Below the pieces are notes generated by a model. The model was not told the DNA's origin. It did not search any database and was given only the letters and a program-made list of their open reading frames with translations. The position numbers and the translations under genes were made by a program. A stretch of 64,000 nucleotides of DNA, from contig OY821786.1 in assembly GCA_963682175.1 (NCBI GenBank), positions 27,178,501 to 27,242,500 of the forward strand, given 5' to 3'. Origin of the DNA: Triglochin maritima (lineage: Eukaryota > Streptophyta > Magnoliopsida > Alismatales > Juncaginaceae). Shown here piece by piece: positions 52,940-64,000 of this stretch (position 1 is its first letter; each line of letters starts with the position of its first letter).

Positions 52940-54815
52940 CAGGTTTGGTTTGATAATACCTGACTTGTATATGGTGAGGATGAGACGAGAAATCGTTACA
53001 TCATTAGTTGGCACAGATTAAACATCAGCTAGTGCTTTAGTAGTAGATTAAGTATTATTATCAAGTTGCTCTTGTCCATGCTGGCTGACCTCTGTAGAAT
53101 TTGGGAAGATCTCCTCAAAGAACAACATCATGGGAAGTAGTTTCCTCTTCTGCTTGACTGGGTGAAGAGAGTTCCTCAGATTGCTCATCACTGGAATTCA
53201 ATTCATCAGGAATAGTCTGGGGCAATTGTTGTTGACAAAGCAATTGAGGGGAATCATGTGTTGTGGCAAGGGGCAGGGATGTTGGTGCTGAGGTAACAAG
53301 CAACTCAATAGTAGAGGAGAGTTGAATTTTCTCAGAACCATTAATTTGGGTGGGATTTTCAGGTTTTTCATAAAGTCAATCACTGAAGGTGCTTATAGAA
53401 CAATCATTATCAGTGGGAAGAAATATACCAGGATGATTTTTATAAGGCATGCAATGTTCATCAAAAATTACGTCTGCTCATGTAAATTTTATTTTTAGTA
53501 GGATTTATACAAATATAACGTTTGTGACGAATGCTATAGCCTAAGAAAACACAAGGAGCAGATGTTTCAGACAATTTATCATGTGCATAATCAGTTAAGC
53601 ATGGAAAACAAAAACTAAACACTCTCAAACAACTAAAGTCAGACAGTTTTCCAAGAAGAGTTTCATATGGAATTTTTCCTTCAAAATCACGAATCCGATT
53701 TAATAAAAACATAGATGTGTTGAATGCTTCCACCCAGCAGCACTTTGGAACACCACTATTTATCAATAAAGTGTGCCCCATGTCTACAATCAAACGATGT
53801 TTGCGCTCAGCAACTCCATTTTGTTCTGGAGTGTGAGGACATGACATGTGCAAAAGAATGTCATTTGAATGTAAGTGATTTTGAAAAACTTTTGTAGAAA
53901 ATTCACCACCACATCACATTGGAAAACTTTTATTTTTCCATTAAATTGTCTTTCAACAAATTTTTCAAAAATTAGATAGCATTGGAAGAAACCAAATTTC
54001 AATTTTAATGGAAAAATCCAGGTGAATCTACTTAAGTCACCAACAAAGCATGCATAAAATTTGAAATGATTCTTACTCAATACTGGGGTTGGACCCCACA
54101 AATCGAAATGAACTTTGTGCAAAGGTTCAGTCGTCTTATTTACAGAATCAGAGAAATGAAGTTTAATGAGTTTTCCTAAACGACAACTATTGCATATGGA
54201 AGAATGTAGAGTTGGTGAATGAGAGGCCACTGAGATACACCCCTGAAGTTTGAGTTGATGAAGCACTTTATGGTTGGGGTGACCCAATCTACAATCCCAA
54301 GTATGTGAATCTATTCTTTGCCTGTTAGAAAAGAATGTTTTATGTACATTACTATGAATTAAGTAGAGTTCCTTTAATTTACCAGTTGTGATTATAGTTC
54401 CTGAGTCTCTATGCTTAACATGAAATGCAGTATCTGAGAACTCAATATTGTATGAGAACAAATTAGTAAACTTTTTGACATATAACAAGTTTACTTTCAT
54501 TTTTGGAGCAAAAAGAACGTCCTTAAGTACAAAAGATCCAGTTTCATGAGTGATTTTAGCATGACCAGTGTGCGTGATGGGAACTAGTGAACCATCACCT
54601 ACCATTATCTTATCTGAGTCATGGTAAGGAGTAAGAGAAGTCAACAAACCTGCATTACCTAAGATGTGGGCTGAGGCACCAGTGTCTGGGAACTAATCTG
54701 TGTCGGCTTAGTTCACACTCATTGCAGCAAAAGTCTGTGGCAGATCTTTGGAGACATATACTTGATTGAACCGGTGCCAACATTTGAGTGCATCATGGCC
54801 AAGTTTCCCATAGAT
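52940..54815 (-). pseudogene. Copia GAG-pre-integrase, integrase and start of RT (element F)
   Basis: From 54647: protease/GAG-pre-integrase sequence (GDGSLVPITHTGHAKI, FVLKDVLFAPKMKVNLLYV), the zinc-binding HHCC-like region (WDCRLGHPNHKVLH and SICNSCRLGK), the integrase core with first Asp (VHFDLWGPTPVL) and third acidic residue (PEQNGVAERKHRLI near 53830), and the C-terminal DKLSETSAPCVFLGYSIRH. A polar linker and the RT start (SGIIKPNLKY) follow at 52990-52940. Frameshift near 53850 and several stops. Family certain, activity lost. Confidence 0.85.
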
Positions 54816-55718
54816 CTAGCAGTAAACAAGCGGACGTCGCCAACTCAGATTGGCTCCATCAGAACCATTAGTTTCCTTTCCTCCCACATCTAAGGTCAAG
54901 AGTTGAGAATTTGGAGGCGGCTGACCCTGGGGTGCTGGGACGAACCCACGCCCTTTGGAATTAAAGCCTCCATCTTTCTTCTCCTTATACTGATTCTTGC
55001 TCTTGTTTGGGTTCTTTTGACCAAAGAAGGCCATCTGCATGTTGCCATCGGCGTGGTGTATTTGCATACGCATCTCATAGCTCTGCAGCATGGGCACGAC
55101 TTCGATGTACGAAGGAAGAGGGGTTTTTAGGTAGACAGTAGTGAATGGATTGTACTCCATCCCAAGTCCGTTGAGCATCCAGAAGACTTTGTTCTGATCA
55201 CGAACATGTCGACTGATTGATGCAAGCTCCTCACATAAGGTTTTGAACGTTGAAAGATAGTGTTGAAGATCTTTGAAGTTCTTCTTGCGCAACATATGGA
55301 GCTGTTGTAGAATAAAGAGTTCTCGTTCTTCTGAGTTTTGAGAGAATGAGAAGCGAAGTGCTTCCCAGACTTCTCGAGCAGTCTCTAGTCGAACGACGAC
55401 GCTTAAGACTTCTTCACTAAGCGTGGATATGATTCATGCCTTCAGAAGACGGTCAGAGCACCTCCACAGCTCATATTCGGGGTTAGAGACTAGCTCGGGC
55501 CCAAACTCATCCTTGCTTACCTCGAACTTCGCCTTTGGGGGTTGAAACTCGCCATCGATGAACCCAAGCATCCCTTGTGACTCCATGAGGCCACTGAGTT
55601 GCATCTCCCATAGTAAGTAGTTCAACGAGGTGAGTTTCATCGAGACAAAATTGGAAACGTTGAGGCCGTTCGGGTAAGGGTAAGTCTGCTTGCCGGTGGA
55701 GCTGGTCGGAGCGGTCAT
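54816..55718 (-). pseudogene. Copia gag (element F)
   Basis: Starts at ATG 55718 (MTAPTSSTGKQTYPYPNGLN). LTSLNYLLWEMQLSGLMESQ is the typical copia 'L-x-x-x-N-Y-x-x-W' gag N-terminus. A frame change at about 55434-55295 precedes LQHYLSTFKTLCEELASISR and VFWMLNGLGMEYNPFTTVYL. A basic G/K/Q-rich tail leads to a knuckle near 54780 (IYGKLGHDALKC preceded by C), in which the second Cys is Tyr and one in-frame stop lies just before it. Confidence 0.8.
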
Positions 55719-55750
55719 GGTGGATCTAAAATGTAGGTCTCGCCACGAAA

Positions 55751-55763
55751 GGCTCTGATACCA
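55751..55763 (-). promoter_or_regulatory. Primer-binding site of F (initiator tRNA-Met)
   Basis: Minus strand TGGTATCAGAGCC, the usual plant copia primer site, directly adjoining the LTR. Confidence 0.93.
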
Positions 55764-56069
55764 TGCGGAAAACCTTCGCTTTCACAAGATCTGAGATATG
55801 AGATCTCAGCTTCTTGCAATGAGGAAGGAGAAGAGTGATTAGGGTTAGGGCTTGAGAAAGGAAGAGGTGGCAAAAACAAGAAGGAATTTTTTGTTAATTG
55901 AATAAGGTTTTGCTTTGGTTACATATATATAGTCATCTGATCCCTCATAAACGGGTCAGTCAAGAATCCAAATACATGAGTCCTATCAGGTTAACACAAG
56001 ATGATTTCGCCTCAGATTATGGACCTAATCACAAGCCATCTTGGTGAGCACTGATGCATTGCACCAACA
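55764..56069 (-). repeat. 5' LTR of F
   Basis: 306 bp; on minus starts TGTTGGTGCAATGCATC and ends TTTCCGCA. An AGGGTTAGGGCTTGAGA-like block and 'ggttacatatatatag' are shared with the truncated 3' copy. Confidence 0.88.
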
Positions 56070-56786
56070 TTCTTTGATGGGCACAAAATTCACCATACCA
56101 ACACCTTATGAGTCAATTTAATCAAGAGTGGTCCAACTTCATCATGGGCTATTTTGCGGTTCAATTTAACAATCTCCACTTACAAGGAAGCCAAACTCTA
56201 TCCCATTTTGCTTTTAATTTATTTATCTCATTTAAATTTCTTAAAATCACAAGTTTTCATTATTTTGAAAATTGCCGTCTATGGAAAATTGTTGTCATGT
56301 GTCTTCTACTCTTTTGTTTGATGGAGTAATTCTCATTCTCTGGCTCGAGAAGAAATATGAAAATGTTGATTTCTTGGTAAGTGTTAGGAAAAAAAATGCT
56401 TTGTAACAAATGAAATGTGTTATATCAAACATATGTGGGAGGAAGGGTCAATTATTGGTCATGATCGAGCGTTTCAATTTTTATAAGCGCTGAATGGTAC
56501 CATATTGCGAAACAACTAAATTTATAGATCTTAACATAAACACACTTATTACAGATGTGTTGGAACTAAATTAACTGGATTGACCAATGACAAATCAAAC
56601 TGAATTAAGAGTCAAACTTATGGAAAAAGAGTCAAACTTATGAAACTGAAATAAGGTAGTAATAAACTAAAAGTAGCCATAATAGTTGTTGATCTTCAAG
56701 TGTCAAAAGAGGTTGTTTTCCCGCGCACTGTGGCATGCATCTCGTATTCTCACACTCGAGCCTCAATGTTCAAGTCCTCAATTCTT
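56070..56786. other. Intergenic, no recognisable feature
   Basis: AT-rich, small frames without motifs. Confidence 0.5.
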
Positions 56787-56794
56787 GAAGCACA

Positions 56795-57968
56795 CTAGTG
56801 GTGCACATGGGTCGTGTTTGGACCAGAACCCGACCCAACCTGAAAAATTCGGGTTTGGAAAAAATCCAACCCGAACCGATTTTCCGAAATTTTGGGTCGG
56901 GTCGGATTGGGTTGCATCCGAATTTATCTTCATACACCTTCTCAACTCGTCCATCCTCTGGTTGGAAGATAATCCCTTTAATCAAACACTTAAAACATCT
57001 ACTGCTGGGTTGAAATTCATGTCTCGTCTCATTCGTCAACTAAAATGTGTTGTGTACGTTATTTCATTGTTGCTACAACAAATATCACATATCCTACTTA
57101 ACGAGAATTTTAATTGCTCTTAACCAAATATTGCGAAAATCAATTCCACTTATCCATAGATATCACAAATCCTATTTGACCAAAAAATAAGAAAATAAAT
57201 TCCGTGCTCAACAATTTTTTGAAAATCGATTCCTTTAATTATGCACGTCACAATTCACAAGTCCTACTCGACCAAAAATAAGAAAAGCATTTCCTTGGGC
57301 CACCTAAAGCTATAGACATCACAAAATCCTTCACTCGATGTCTAGAAATAGACTTAAACATCAAAACTCCTACTTTAAAAAAATACAGGAAAACCAAATA
57401 AAATTCCCAACAGTAGCAAACTCTCACCTCCTACTCAACATCACCGATGTGAATAGCCTCCTGACCGACCCTCACACACCTGTCCTCCTTCCCGGTCATA
57501 AGAAGCTCCATCATCTTATGCATAACAATGACATCCATCTTATCTGCCGGCAACAACTCGATATACGGTGCGTACGCCCACGACAGTTTCTAGGTTGTCG
57601 TCGAATGCCGCGGAGGAGGTGTCAGGAAGTCCTGCGGCTGCAATGAGGGATCAACGGAGGGACTTGGGGAGGGATCGACGAAGCAACCGTGAGGAGAGGG
57701 GGCGGGGATTTTGGGAAATGGGGGTTGAAATCTGAGTTTACTTTAGGGTTTCGGAGTTAAGAATAGGGGGGAAGATGATATGGACAGCCCAGATGAGATT
57801 TAGGGATAAATTTATTAAAAACAATGTTTGGGTTCGGGTTGGGTTGGGTCAACCCGACCCCTCAACCTGAACGCGACCCGAAAAATTCGGTTTTCAAATT
57901 TTCCAACCCGACCCGACCAGTCGGGATCGGGTCGGTTTTCGGGTTCAACCTGACCTGTGTGCACTCAT
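56795..57968. mobile_element. Non-autonomous hAT element
   Basis: 1174 bp. The ends CTAGTGGTGCACATGGGTC (left) and ATGAGTGCACACAGGTC (right, reverse complement) are followed inward by repeated GGGTCGGGTTGGG motifs in both orientations. 8-bp TSD GAAGCACA / AAAGCACA (56787-56794 and 57969-57976, one mismatch). hAT elements make 8-bp duplications and often have such subterminal GGGTCGG repeats. The interior has a GC-rich segment (57540-57720) but no transposase. Confidence 0.75.
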
Positions 57969-57976
57969 AAAGCACA

Positions 57977-58450
57977 CCCTCCCCGTCAACTGACACTATA
58001 GCAGCTCTCGTTGGCCCAGCTAGCCACCTGAACATCCTCATCAGTGTTGGTGTCTCTTGCTCTAACGGTGACCAAGGGGTGTGGGATTGCAGTTGCCTGT
58101 TATTTCTCTCCTCCCAAATCATCCAAAAAGGCATTAACAAGCACATTCCACTCATTGTTGTTCAAGTCGAATTGATTTTGGCAATTTATTTGGAAGTGTG
58201 AGTTATTCCCTATACGCAAGTTTAAGTCTAAAAAACAAGATTTTGCTCAAAAGCTAACAGCCAAGTAAGATTCGAAAGAGAGGTGCTGAATTGTTTCTTT
58301 GTAAATCCCACCAAGTGGGCAAATAGGGTCTACCGCAATTCTTTTCTTAATTGGGTTATCCTTCGTTTGAATCTTTTGTTGGGCAGTAATCCATGTGAAT
58401 ATTTGTACCTTTGGGGGACAGTAATTTCACCAAACTGGGTTAATAAGCAG
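57977..58450 (-). pseudogene. L1-type LINE fragment: reverse transcriptase zinc-binding region
   Basis: Minus strand reads PPKVQIFTWITAQQKIQTKD, then AVDPICPLGGIYKETIQHLS: the layout of the zf-RVT domain found after RT in plant LINEs (CPLCG...ET..HLF..C), with one Cys changed to Gly and the last to Ser. FWMIWEERNNRQL follows, typical of the LINE C-terminus. Several frameshifts. The hAT element is inserted at its downstream end. Confidence 0.7.
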
Positions 58451-60526
58451 GTAACGAAACTTTTGGAGTTTTGGATGTGAAAATTCCTTTCTTTGTTACA
58501 TTCCAAGCTCTAGTATCTCGCCCCCTTGTCGGGCAGAAGAAAAGATAGGCCTAGTAGTCTGGTTTCAGTGGGGTTAGTGTTGAATGTCTGAGAGGTCAAA
58601 ACCGGAAGAGAAAGGTTATTCTCCAAAAACTTATTTGACCGATATGAAGTTATATTTGAATATGCTCAAAATGTTCGGCCATTGGTCGCCTAATTTAACA
58701 TTACCGTACCAAGAATCCCACCAAAAGTATAAGTTAGCGCCCCTCTCTCATCATTCCTGTACTTAATTTGCATAATGTTGCTATCCATTCCACCATGTCA
58801 CGGAGGAATGGTGATAAGGAGGATATTGGTCTATCCGCGATTGCATTGTTTGCGTTCTCTTTTCCATATTTGTTGCGAATATATAATATCATGTCCGCGA
58901 TTGCAAACGTACATATATTAGGTTGTGGGGAATATCCCATCCTTCCAAGAATTTTGTAAATGTACATTAAACACACCAGCAATAAATGTGTGCTTTGCAC
59001 GGAGTAATCTTTCAATTTAAAAATAATTAATCTTAAGATATTATTTTTAAATAATATATAATTAAGACAATATAGTAATTAGAGAGAACATGTTCATTCT
59101 TCACATAATTATTCAATAAAGTAGGTGAGAGCGAAAAATTAGCTACCGAGATATGTTTCTAAAAGAATCTAAGAGCCGAACTAAAAAAATGATGTAATAA
59201 TATAGAAATCCAGAGTGATAAAAAAACAAATAATTATAATGCAATGTAACAATACCTAAAATAAAAAAAGTAACACAACACAAACAAAAAGAATAACGTG
59301 CAAATCTAAAAATTAGAGGAAGATAATAAAAATTATATTCATATCCGCAAAAATGGATGTGTATGGTCTGGATGCAAATTATGCATATCCTTATCAGGAA
59401 AAAAGAGGAATACGGATCAGATACAAAATAGATTTTCGTATCTATATAATACAATATATTGATTATGTGTTCGAGAAAATATAACATATTTAAAATTGAA
59501 TAAGTGTCGTATATGTTATAACTAAATGTTTTAAAAATAACTTGAGTTTACCAATAACGGAGAAGCTGCGAGAAAATTCGTTTGAAGAGGTTTTAGGTTG
59601 GAGTTATGAACAATGAATAACAAGAAGATGGTTAGATTTTATGCTTAAAACTACCTTTTCAAATATTTTAGCTTTTAAAGTACGTACAATTTACATGGTA
59701 GACAAAAAACACATAAGGCTTGAGGAAATAAAAGACCGTAGTAGTTTTAGTAATTTTAGGTGTATGATCTTATAAAGTTAATTGATATATACTAATATAA
59801 TATATTATGAGTAGTTATTAGCTATAATAAATCAAAATATATATGGTGTAATTAGGTTAGTAGCTAGTATATATTGCAATTTTTTTAACCTTGTGGATAT
59901 TCGTATCCGTGAAAAAATGATTTATCTGTATTTGTATCCCACTTATTTTTTAAATTTGATATATGTATCCGTATTTGTGTCTGAAAAATTGAAAAAACCA
60001 ATATCCATATATGTATCCGTCGGATATGAAACTAGAGTAATACATGATTGAGGTTTTGTTTGAATGTAGCTGAGTGTAAGGAATTTTTAATATATATATT
60101 TGCAATATAAGTGGATTGCTGGATTTTTGGAGTGGAATATTGAGTTTTTCTTTTAGAAAAACTAATGATCGTGATAAAAATGTAGAATTATGCGTTTGTA
60201 TAACAATTATGTCAATTTTTTGTTCAATTAAAATTTTGATTGCTCAACATTGAGTCCTTGAATTAATATTTAAACAAATCTAAATTAGAACAGATTTAAC
60301 AAACATGACTCGACGAAAAACTCAAATCCCTTGAACTAAAATAGCACAACTGACAAGAAGAAGACCTATCATCTGAGAACTAAATGTCCATGCATGTTAA
60401 AACTAGAAACAAATAACAAAAGTGACCCGCTCAAAGATCGATCCTCGAGGAAGTAATGTGCATAGACATCAATATTATAACTCAAATAACATAAGTGACC
60501 CGACGAGTGAGACTTATCATTCAGGA
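58451..60526. other. Intergenic, AT-rich
   Basis: No gene supported. Around 60280-60520 two related units occur, each with 'cctatcat...gaactaaatgtc...aaaac...aagtgacccg'. The second is interrupted by the hAT element at 60527. Confidence 0.5.
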
Positions 60527-61194
60527 TAAGGGTTCATATAGGTCGGGTTAAAACCAAAAACTGAACCAAACCAAACAATTTGGGACGGGTTGGGTAGGAT
60601 GTTTTTGAACAAGGACTGCTTTAGTTTTTAAAAACCCAAAACCGATTTTGTTTTTGTTCTAGGGGTCGGGTTGAATCGAACCAACCGAGAATCGATTTTA
60701 ATATAATAGTTATTTTTATATACATATGTGATGACTTGATGTATTATTATTTTTGCAATTAGGCATTATCGTCTTACATTTCCCTAAAATTTATCCATTG
60801 CACTCGTCATTTGAATATTTTTATTATGTGATGTTTAAGAGATTACTATTTAAGTTCTTAGTTTCTCATTGTTCTATTTAGATGTTAATTAAACTTTAAA
60901 ACTTGCAATGTTAGTCGAACTTTGAATGTTAAATGTTATGTTTGTTGTATTACTATTATGTGTGTGAATTGGGATTTAAGCTTGTTATTTAAATTTATGT
61001 TAGTATGGTGGTATAGCTATTGAAGTTTATTTACTTTAACTCGGTTTAGTAGGAGTTGTATTATAACATAAACAAGATTTTTTAGTCGAACCGACCCAAA
61101 TTGATTTTCCTACGTCAGGTTAGTTTGGTTCTTGGGCGATTCAGTTCTGGATTTTGGATCATAATCGAACAAACCTGGCCCATGTGAACCCTTT
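60527..61194. mobile_element. Second non-autonomous hAT element
   Basis: 668 bp. Ends TAAGGGTTCATATAGGTCGG and, reverse complement of the right end, AAAGGGTTCACATGGGCCAG. 8-bp TSD ATTCAGGA / ATTCGGGA (60519-60526 and 61195-61202, one mismatch). The uninterrupted sequence is seen in a neighbouring unit near 60365-60400 (TATCATCTGAGAACTAAAT). No ORF. Confidence 0.75.
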
Positions 61195-61202
61195 ATTCGG
61201 GA

Positions 61203-62039
61203 ACTAAATATCTATAAGTGTCAAAACAAAAGGAAAATTTGACTTTTTATATTCAAAGTGGCCCAAAATTGAAAAAACTCACACTTTAACATCCTCTGAA
61301 AAATATATTTATGTTTCCACTTTTCCCCAAAATACCCCTGCCTAAATCATGAGACCATTCTCCTATTTCTCTCTCTTTCCAAATAAGCAAATCATTCTCT
61401 GTCTCTTTCTTTTGATAGTTGCAAACCTCTCTCACACATATGTTGTGTCTTCTCTTGCTCTCTCTTTTGTTCGCACATCCCTTCTCTCTCGCACTCGACC
61501 CGTCATTCTAGCTTAGGAGCATACCCTGCCGAACAACTCCTACATTGAAGCCGACGACAAAGGTCGGATTTAGGGCATATTTTGTTTATGATTCTTTTTA
61601 CTTCTTGATATAGTTTTATAAGGTTATGTTATTGTTTCTATCGAAAATGTAGTTGATCTCATCCATTTATTGATATCCATCCGAGTTTTGCCACATGGGT
61701 TGGAAGTGAAACTATTTTCCTGTCTTTTCGACGAGGCTCGATAGGTTCGATTGTAGTTGGATAAGTACTCAGGATGCTCAGCTAGACAAGCAATGAGAAA
61801 AACGTCCCGCAGAAGGTTGATGTTGCATGCCTATTTTCTGCAAAAAGAAGCGTAAGTTCATCTTCACTATTGTCAATTCCTGGTTTTAAATGTTGTAGTA
61901 CATTAGTTTGCTGGATAGGCTCGATACGAGTTTGACAGTCCTCGATAGGTTATATTTATTGTTCGTTTCTAGATTATTTAGTTTTCTCGATGGGTTCGAT
62001 AGGAGTTTGATATGAACTCAATAGTTATGCACGATTGTG
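61203..62039. other. Intergenic
   Basis: No gene supported. Contains 'ctctctctttc'-type pyrimidine stretches near 61365-61500 and a few 'ctcgataggttcgat' repeats near 61735-62000. Confidence 0.5.
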
Positions 62040-63585
62040 TATGCTTGGATTTTCTAATCACTTTTAAACTAATTCCCTACTTGCTTAATTAATCAAAGAT
62101 GCAACAGAAATTAAAACAAATAAGCAAGTAAAGACAAGAAATTATGCAAACCACAAAGGAAGACTCAGGGATTTTTATAGAGGTTCGGCCACCCGCCTAC
62201 GTCCTCTCTTGCAAGCTCCGCTCGACACTTTGAGCTCCGCTCATGTCTTCACTATCCGATCCTCGTTCCAGGCCGGGAGACAACGTCTTTACAAGTCTTC
62301 AAACTCGCGAACAACCCTCGCCGAGTTTGGCTTCTTCTCTCACAATCCGAGAGGATCACTTCGGGCTCTCACCAAAGTCTATACTCTTCTTGTCTTGGGC
62401 TTTCACCAAGACCCTTGCTACTTGACAGACAAGTGGAGTGGAACAACACTCTCTAGCTTGAGCACACTTTGAGTAGGATTTGGCTATGATCAAAGGTGTG
62501 GAAATTTAAGGCTTAGAGTGTGTGATTTGGAGCTTTTGGGATTGGAAGACTCCTCTCTAATGTATGGAACAATTGTGTGTGTGAGAGTTGCCTAAACAAA
62601 GTGTTCAATCCTCTATTTATTAGCTCCTAAGGTGTTATAGCCGTTGGGGATAATTGTGGTAAGTGGTTGTGTAAGAAACACAAAACACTGAACTGCAACA
62701 CACATTTCAGGACAAATTTGGTCGACCGAATCGGGCATACCGGTTGTCGGTCAAATCTGGCTATAACTTAAGTTAACTTAAGTGAACGGTCGACTAAATT
62801 AGGGATCGGTCGACCTTTCTAGGGGTTTTGGTCTGGTAAAAGATGGATCGGTCAAACTAAGCGAATGGTCGGTTCGACCAGAAATTTCCAGGCACTTCTG
62901 GGTTCAATGAGAAAAAGAGTTTCGGTTGACCGAGCTCTAGGAGACGTTCGACCGAAAACTTCCAGAGTGGTCAGGGTGACAAAGTTTGTTTGATCGGTCG
63001 ACCGCTAGGTAAATATCGGTCGACCAAAAGTCTGGTAAATTTAAGGTTTTGGGAAATCCGATCGTTGAGGAAAATGACAAATCTAATGGTCAAGTGACAC
63101 GTGTAGACGGTCGAACGAAATGGTTCAAACGGTCGATCGGTTCAACACTTAGGCTAACAGTATTAACAGACCCAATCGGTCGAATGAAGAACTCGTTCCG
63201 GTCGACTGATTTGGTACTGGCAGGACAAGTTTGGTTTAAGTATTTTTCGGTCATAGTTTGGGTGATCTATTGATGTCCAAATGTTGTGAAACTTTGGGTG
63301 TGACTTCTCTAAGAAACCTAGTGTGTGTTTGATTAATTATTTACTCTTGTATGCTCAAGTACACAAAGTTACTAAGACTCAAAAGAAATACAAAATACAT
63401 GTCTTCAAAATGAGCTTGATTACATGTCTTGACTTGAATCCTTTCTTCATTGGGTCTCGATCACCTGTAGAAGTTAGCACAATACAATATATATGCTATG
63501 CATAGTGTGTGCTATTCCACATTGATTATAATTAAGATTAGGTTGATTAAATCATCAAAAAATAGATTAAGGCCAAAAAACCAAG
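62040..63585 (-). repeat. 3' LTR of a copia element (O), minus strand
   Basis: Related to the solo LTR at 51328-52934: TTTATAGAGGTTCGG near 62174, GGTCGACCGA clusters at 62720-63190, and an LTR start on minus of TTGGTTTTTTGGCC (63585). Lower boundary approximate. Confidence 0.7.
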
Positions 63586-64000
63586 AATCTCTTCCTTTTT
63601 TATGATGACAACCTATATCTTAATACTTGAAATTTCTAAATGTAAAATATGCAAATAAATGCTCCCCCTATGGATGTGCATAGTTTTTGTTCAATTTGTA
63701 CTCAAATTTCAAGTTACCCCTGATAATCTCTCCCCTTTGACATCTATCAAAAAACAAGATTTATCATGAAATTTTATTCTCTCCCAAAAATCTTGTAATG
63801 AAGTTGATCCCCTTAAATTTTGCACTTCATTACCCTATGTATATGATATTCAATAAGTTCCCATATTCAATAAGGAATTCAAGTTGGACTTCAATTGAGT
63901 GGTTTTCATGAACGTTTGGAGGGTTTGTTTTAAGGAATCAAGTTTAGGGTCAACAGTGAGGTTGATGTTAGAATTTGGGAAATTTTGGGGTTGGATATTG
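63586..64000 (-). other. Internal end of copia element O with polypurine tract
   Basis: On minus the LTR is preceded by GTTGTCATCATAAAAAAGGA followed by AGAGATT, a good polypurine tract of the 'tcatcaaaaagggggagat' type seen in plant copia elements. A second copy, GATGTCAAAGGGGAGAGATT, lies at about 63728-63750. No coding sequence before the window end. Confidence 0.6.

Larger units (their letters stand above)
50002..56069 (-). mobile_element. Ty1/copia element F, with deleted 3' end
   Basis: Minus-strand copia element. 5' LTR at 55764-56069. The primer-binding site TGGTATCAGAGCC (initiator tRNA-Met type) lies at 55751-55763. Gag through RNase H occupies 55718 to about 50170. A truncated 3' LTR (50002 to about 50170) is fused directly to RNase H. 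No target-site duplication is found (AAGAA versus flanks near 50001). A solo LTR at 51328-52934 is nested in the RT region. Confidence 0.85.

Noticed and set aside
59143..59487. 114-residue Tyr/Ile/Phe-rich minus frame resembling a membrane protein
   Set aside because: Composition follows from AT-rich DNA; no start context or family motif.

Overview
The window is a repeat-dense stretch of a flowering-plant nuclear genome. A eudicot is most likely: Athila-type Ty3/gypsy elements primed by tRNA-Asp, Ty1/copia elements primed by initiator tRNA-Met, CACTA, hAT, MULE-MITE and Tourist-MITE copies, an L1 LINE fragment, and one small spliced plant gene. There are no bacterial genes, operons, CRISPR arrays, tRNAs or rRNAs. 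Species cannot be named from the sequence. All alignments and difference counts below were made by eye.

Layout: 1-4850 is the 3' half of an Athila-like element (A: integrase, broken second ORF, 3' noncoding block, LTR). 5640-9508 is a decayed copia element on the minus strand (G), overlain by two back-to-back Athila-type LTRs (H, plus strand; I, minus strand) at 9509-12200. A 9-bp-TSD MITE sits in H. 12585-14440 holds CACTA remnants (subterminal repeats and a broken Ulp1-like protease gene). 14440-17380 is a copia 3' end with an inverted second LTR. 18450-35876 is a copia-type LTR (N) split by Athila element C (19359-35422, TSD TGCTC). The 5' LTR of C is itself split by Athila element E (20476-27895, minus strand, TSD ATTCT). 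35877-37040 holds a fold-back repeat and a Tourist-like MITE. About 41011-42301 is the only likely cellular gene. Element D (42449-49832, TSD CTACG) is inserted 143 bp past its stop codon. 50002-56069 is a second copia element (F, minus strand) carrying a solo LTR. 56795-64000 holds a hAT element in a LINE fragment, a second hAT element with an internal empty-site paralog, and a copia 3' LTR.

The three complete Athila relatives (C, D, E) all lack reverse transcriptase, RNase H and integrase. They keep LTRs, a tRNA-Asp primer site at a fixed 6-nt spacing, a polypurine tract and open gag-derived frames, so they look like non-autonomous partners mobilised by an autonomous relative such as A. LTR-LTR differences (C 11/1416, E 6/1229, D 4/1554 plus a 4-bp microsatellite step) agree with the nesting order and make D the youngest.

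The most interesting signals shared by these elements are: (i) paired GC-rich palindromic hairpins present both in U3 and in the 5' leader, with different sequence but the same architecture in E; (ii) a second copy of the polypurine-tract motif 1.0-1.26 kb inside each element; (iii) a match to the plant snRNA upstream sequence element 32 nt before the LTR TATA box; (iv) a C-terminal protein domain of unknown function shared by C and D and located where pol should begin.
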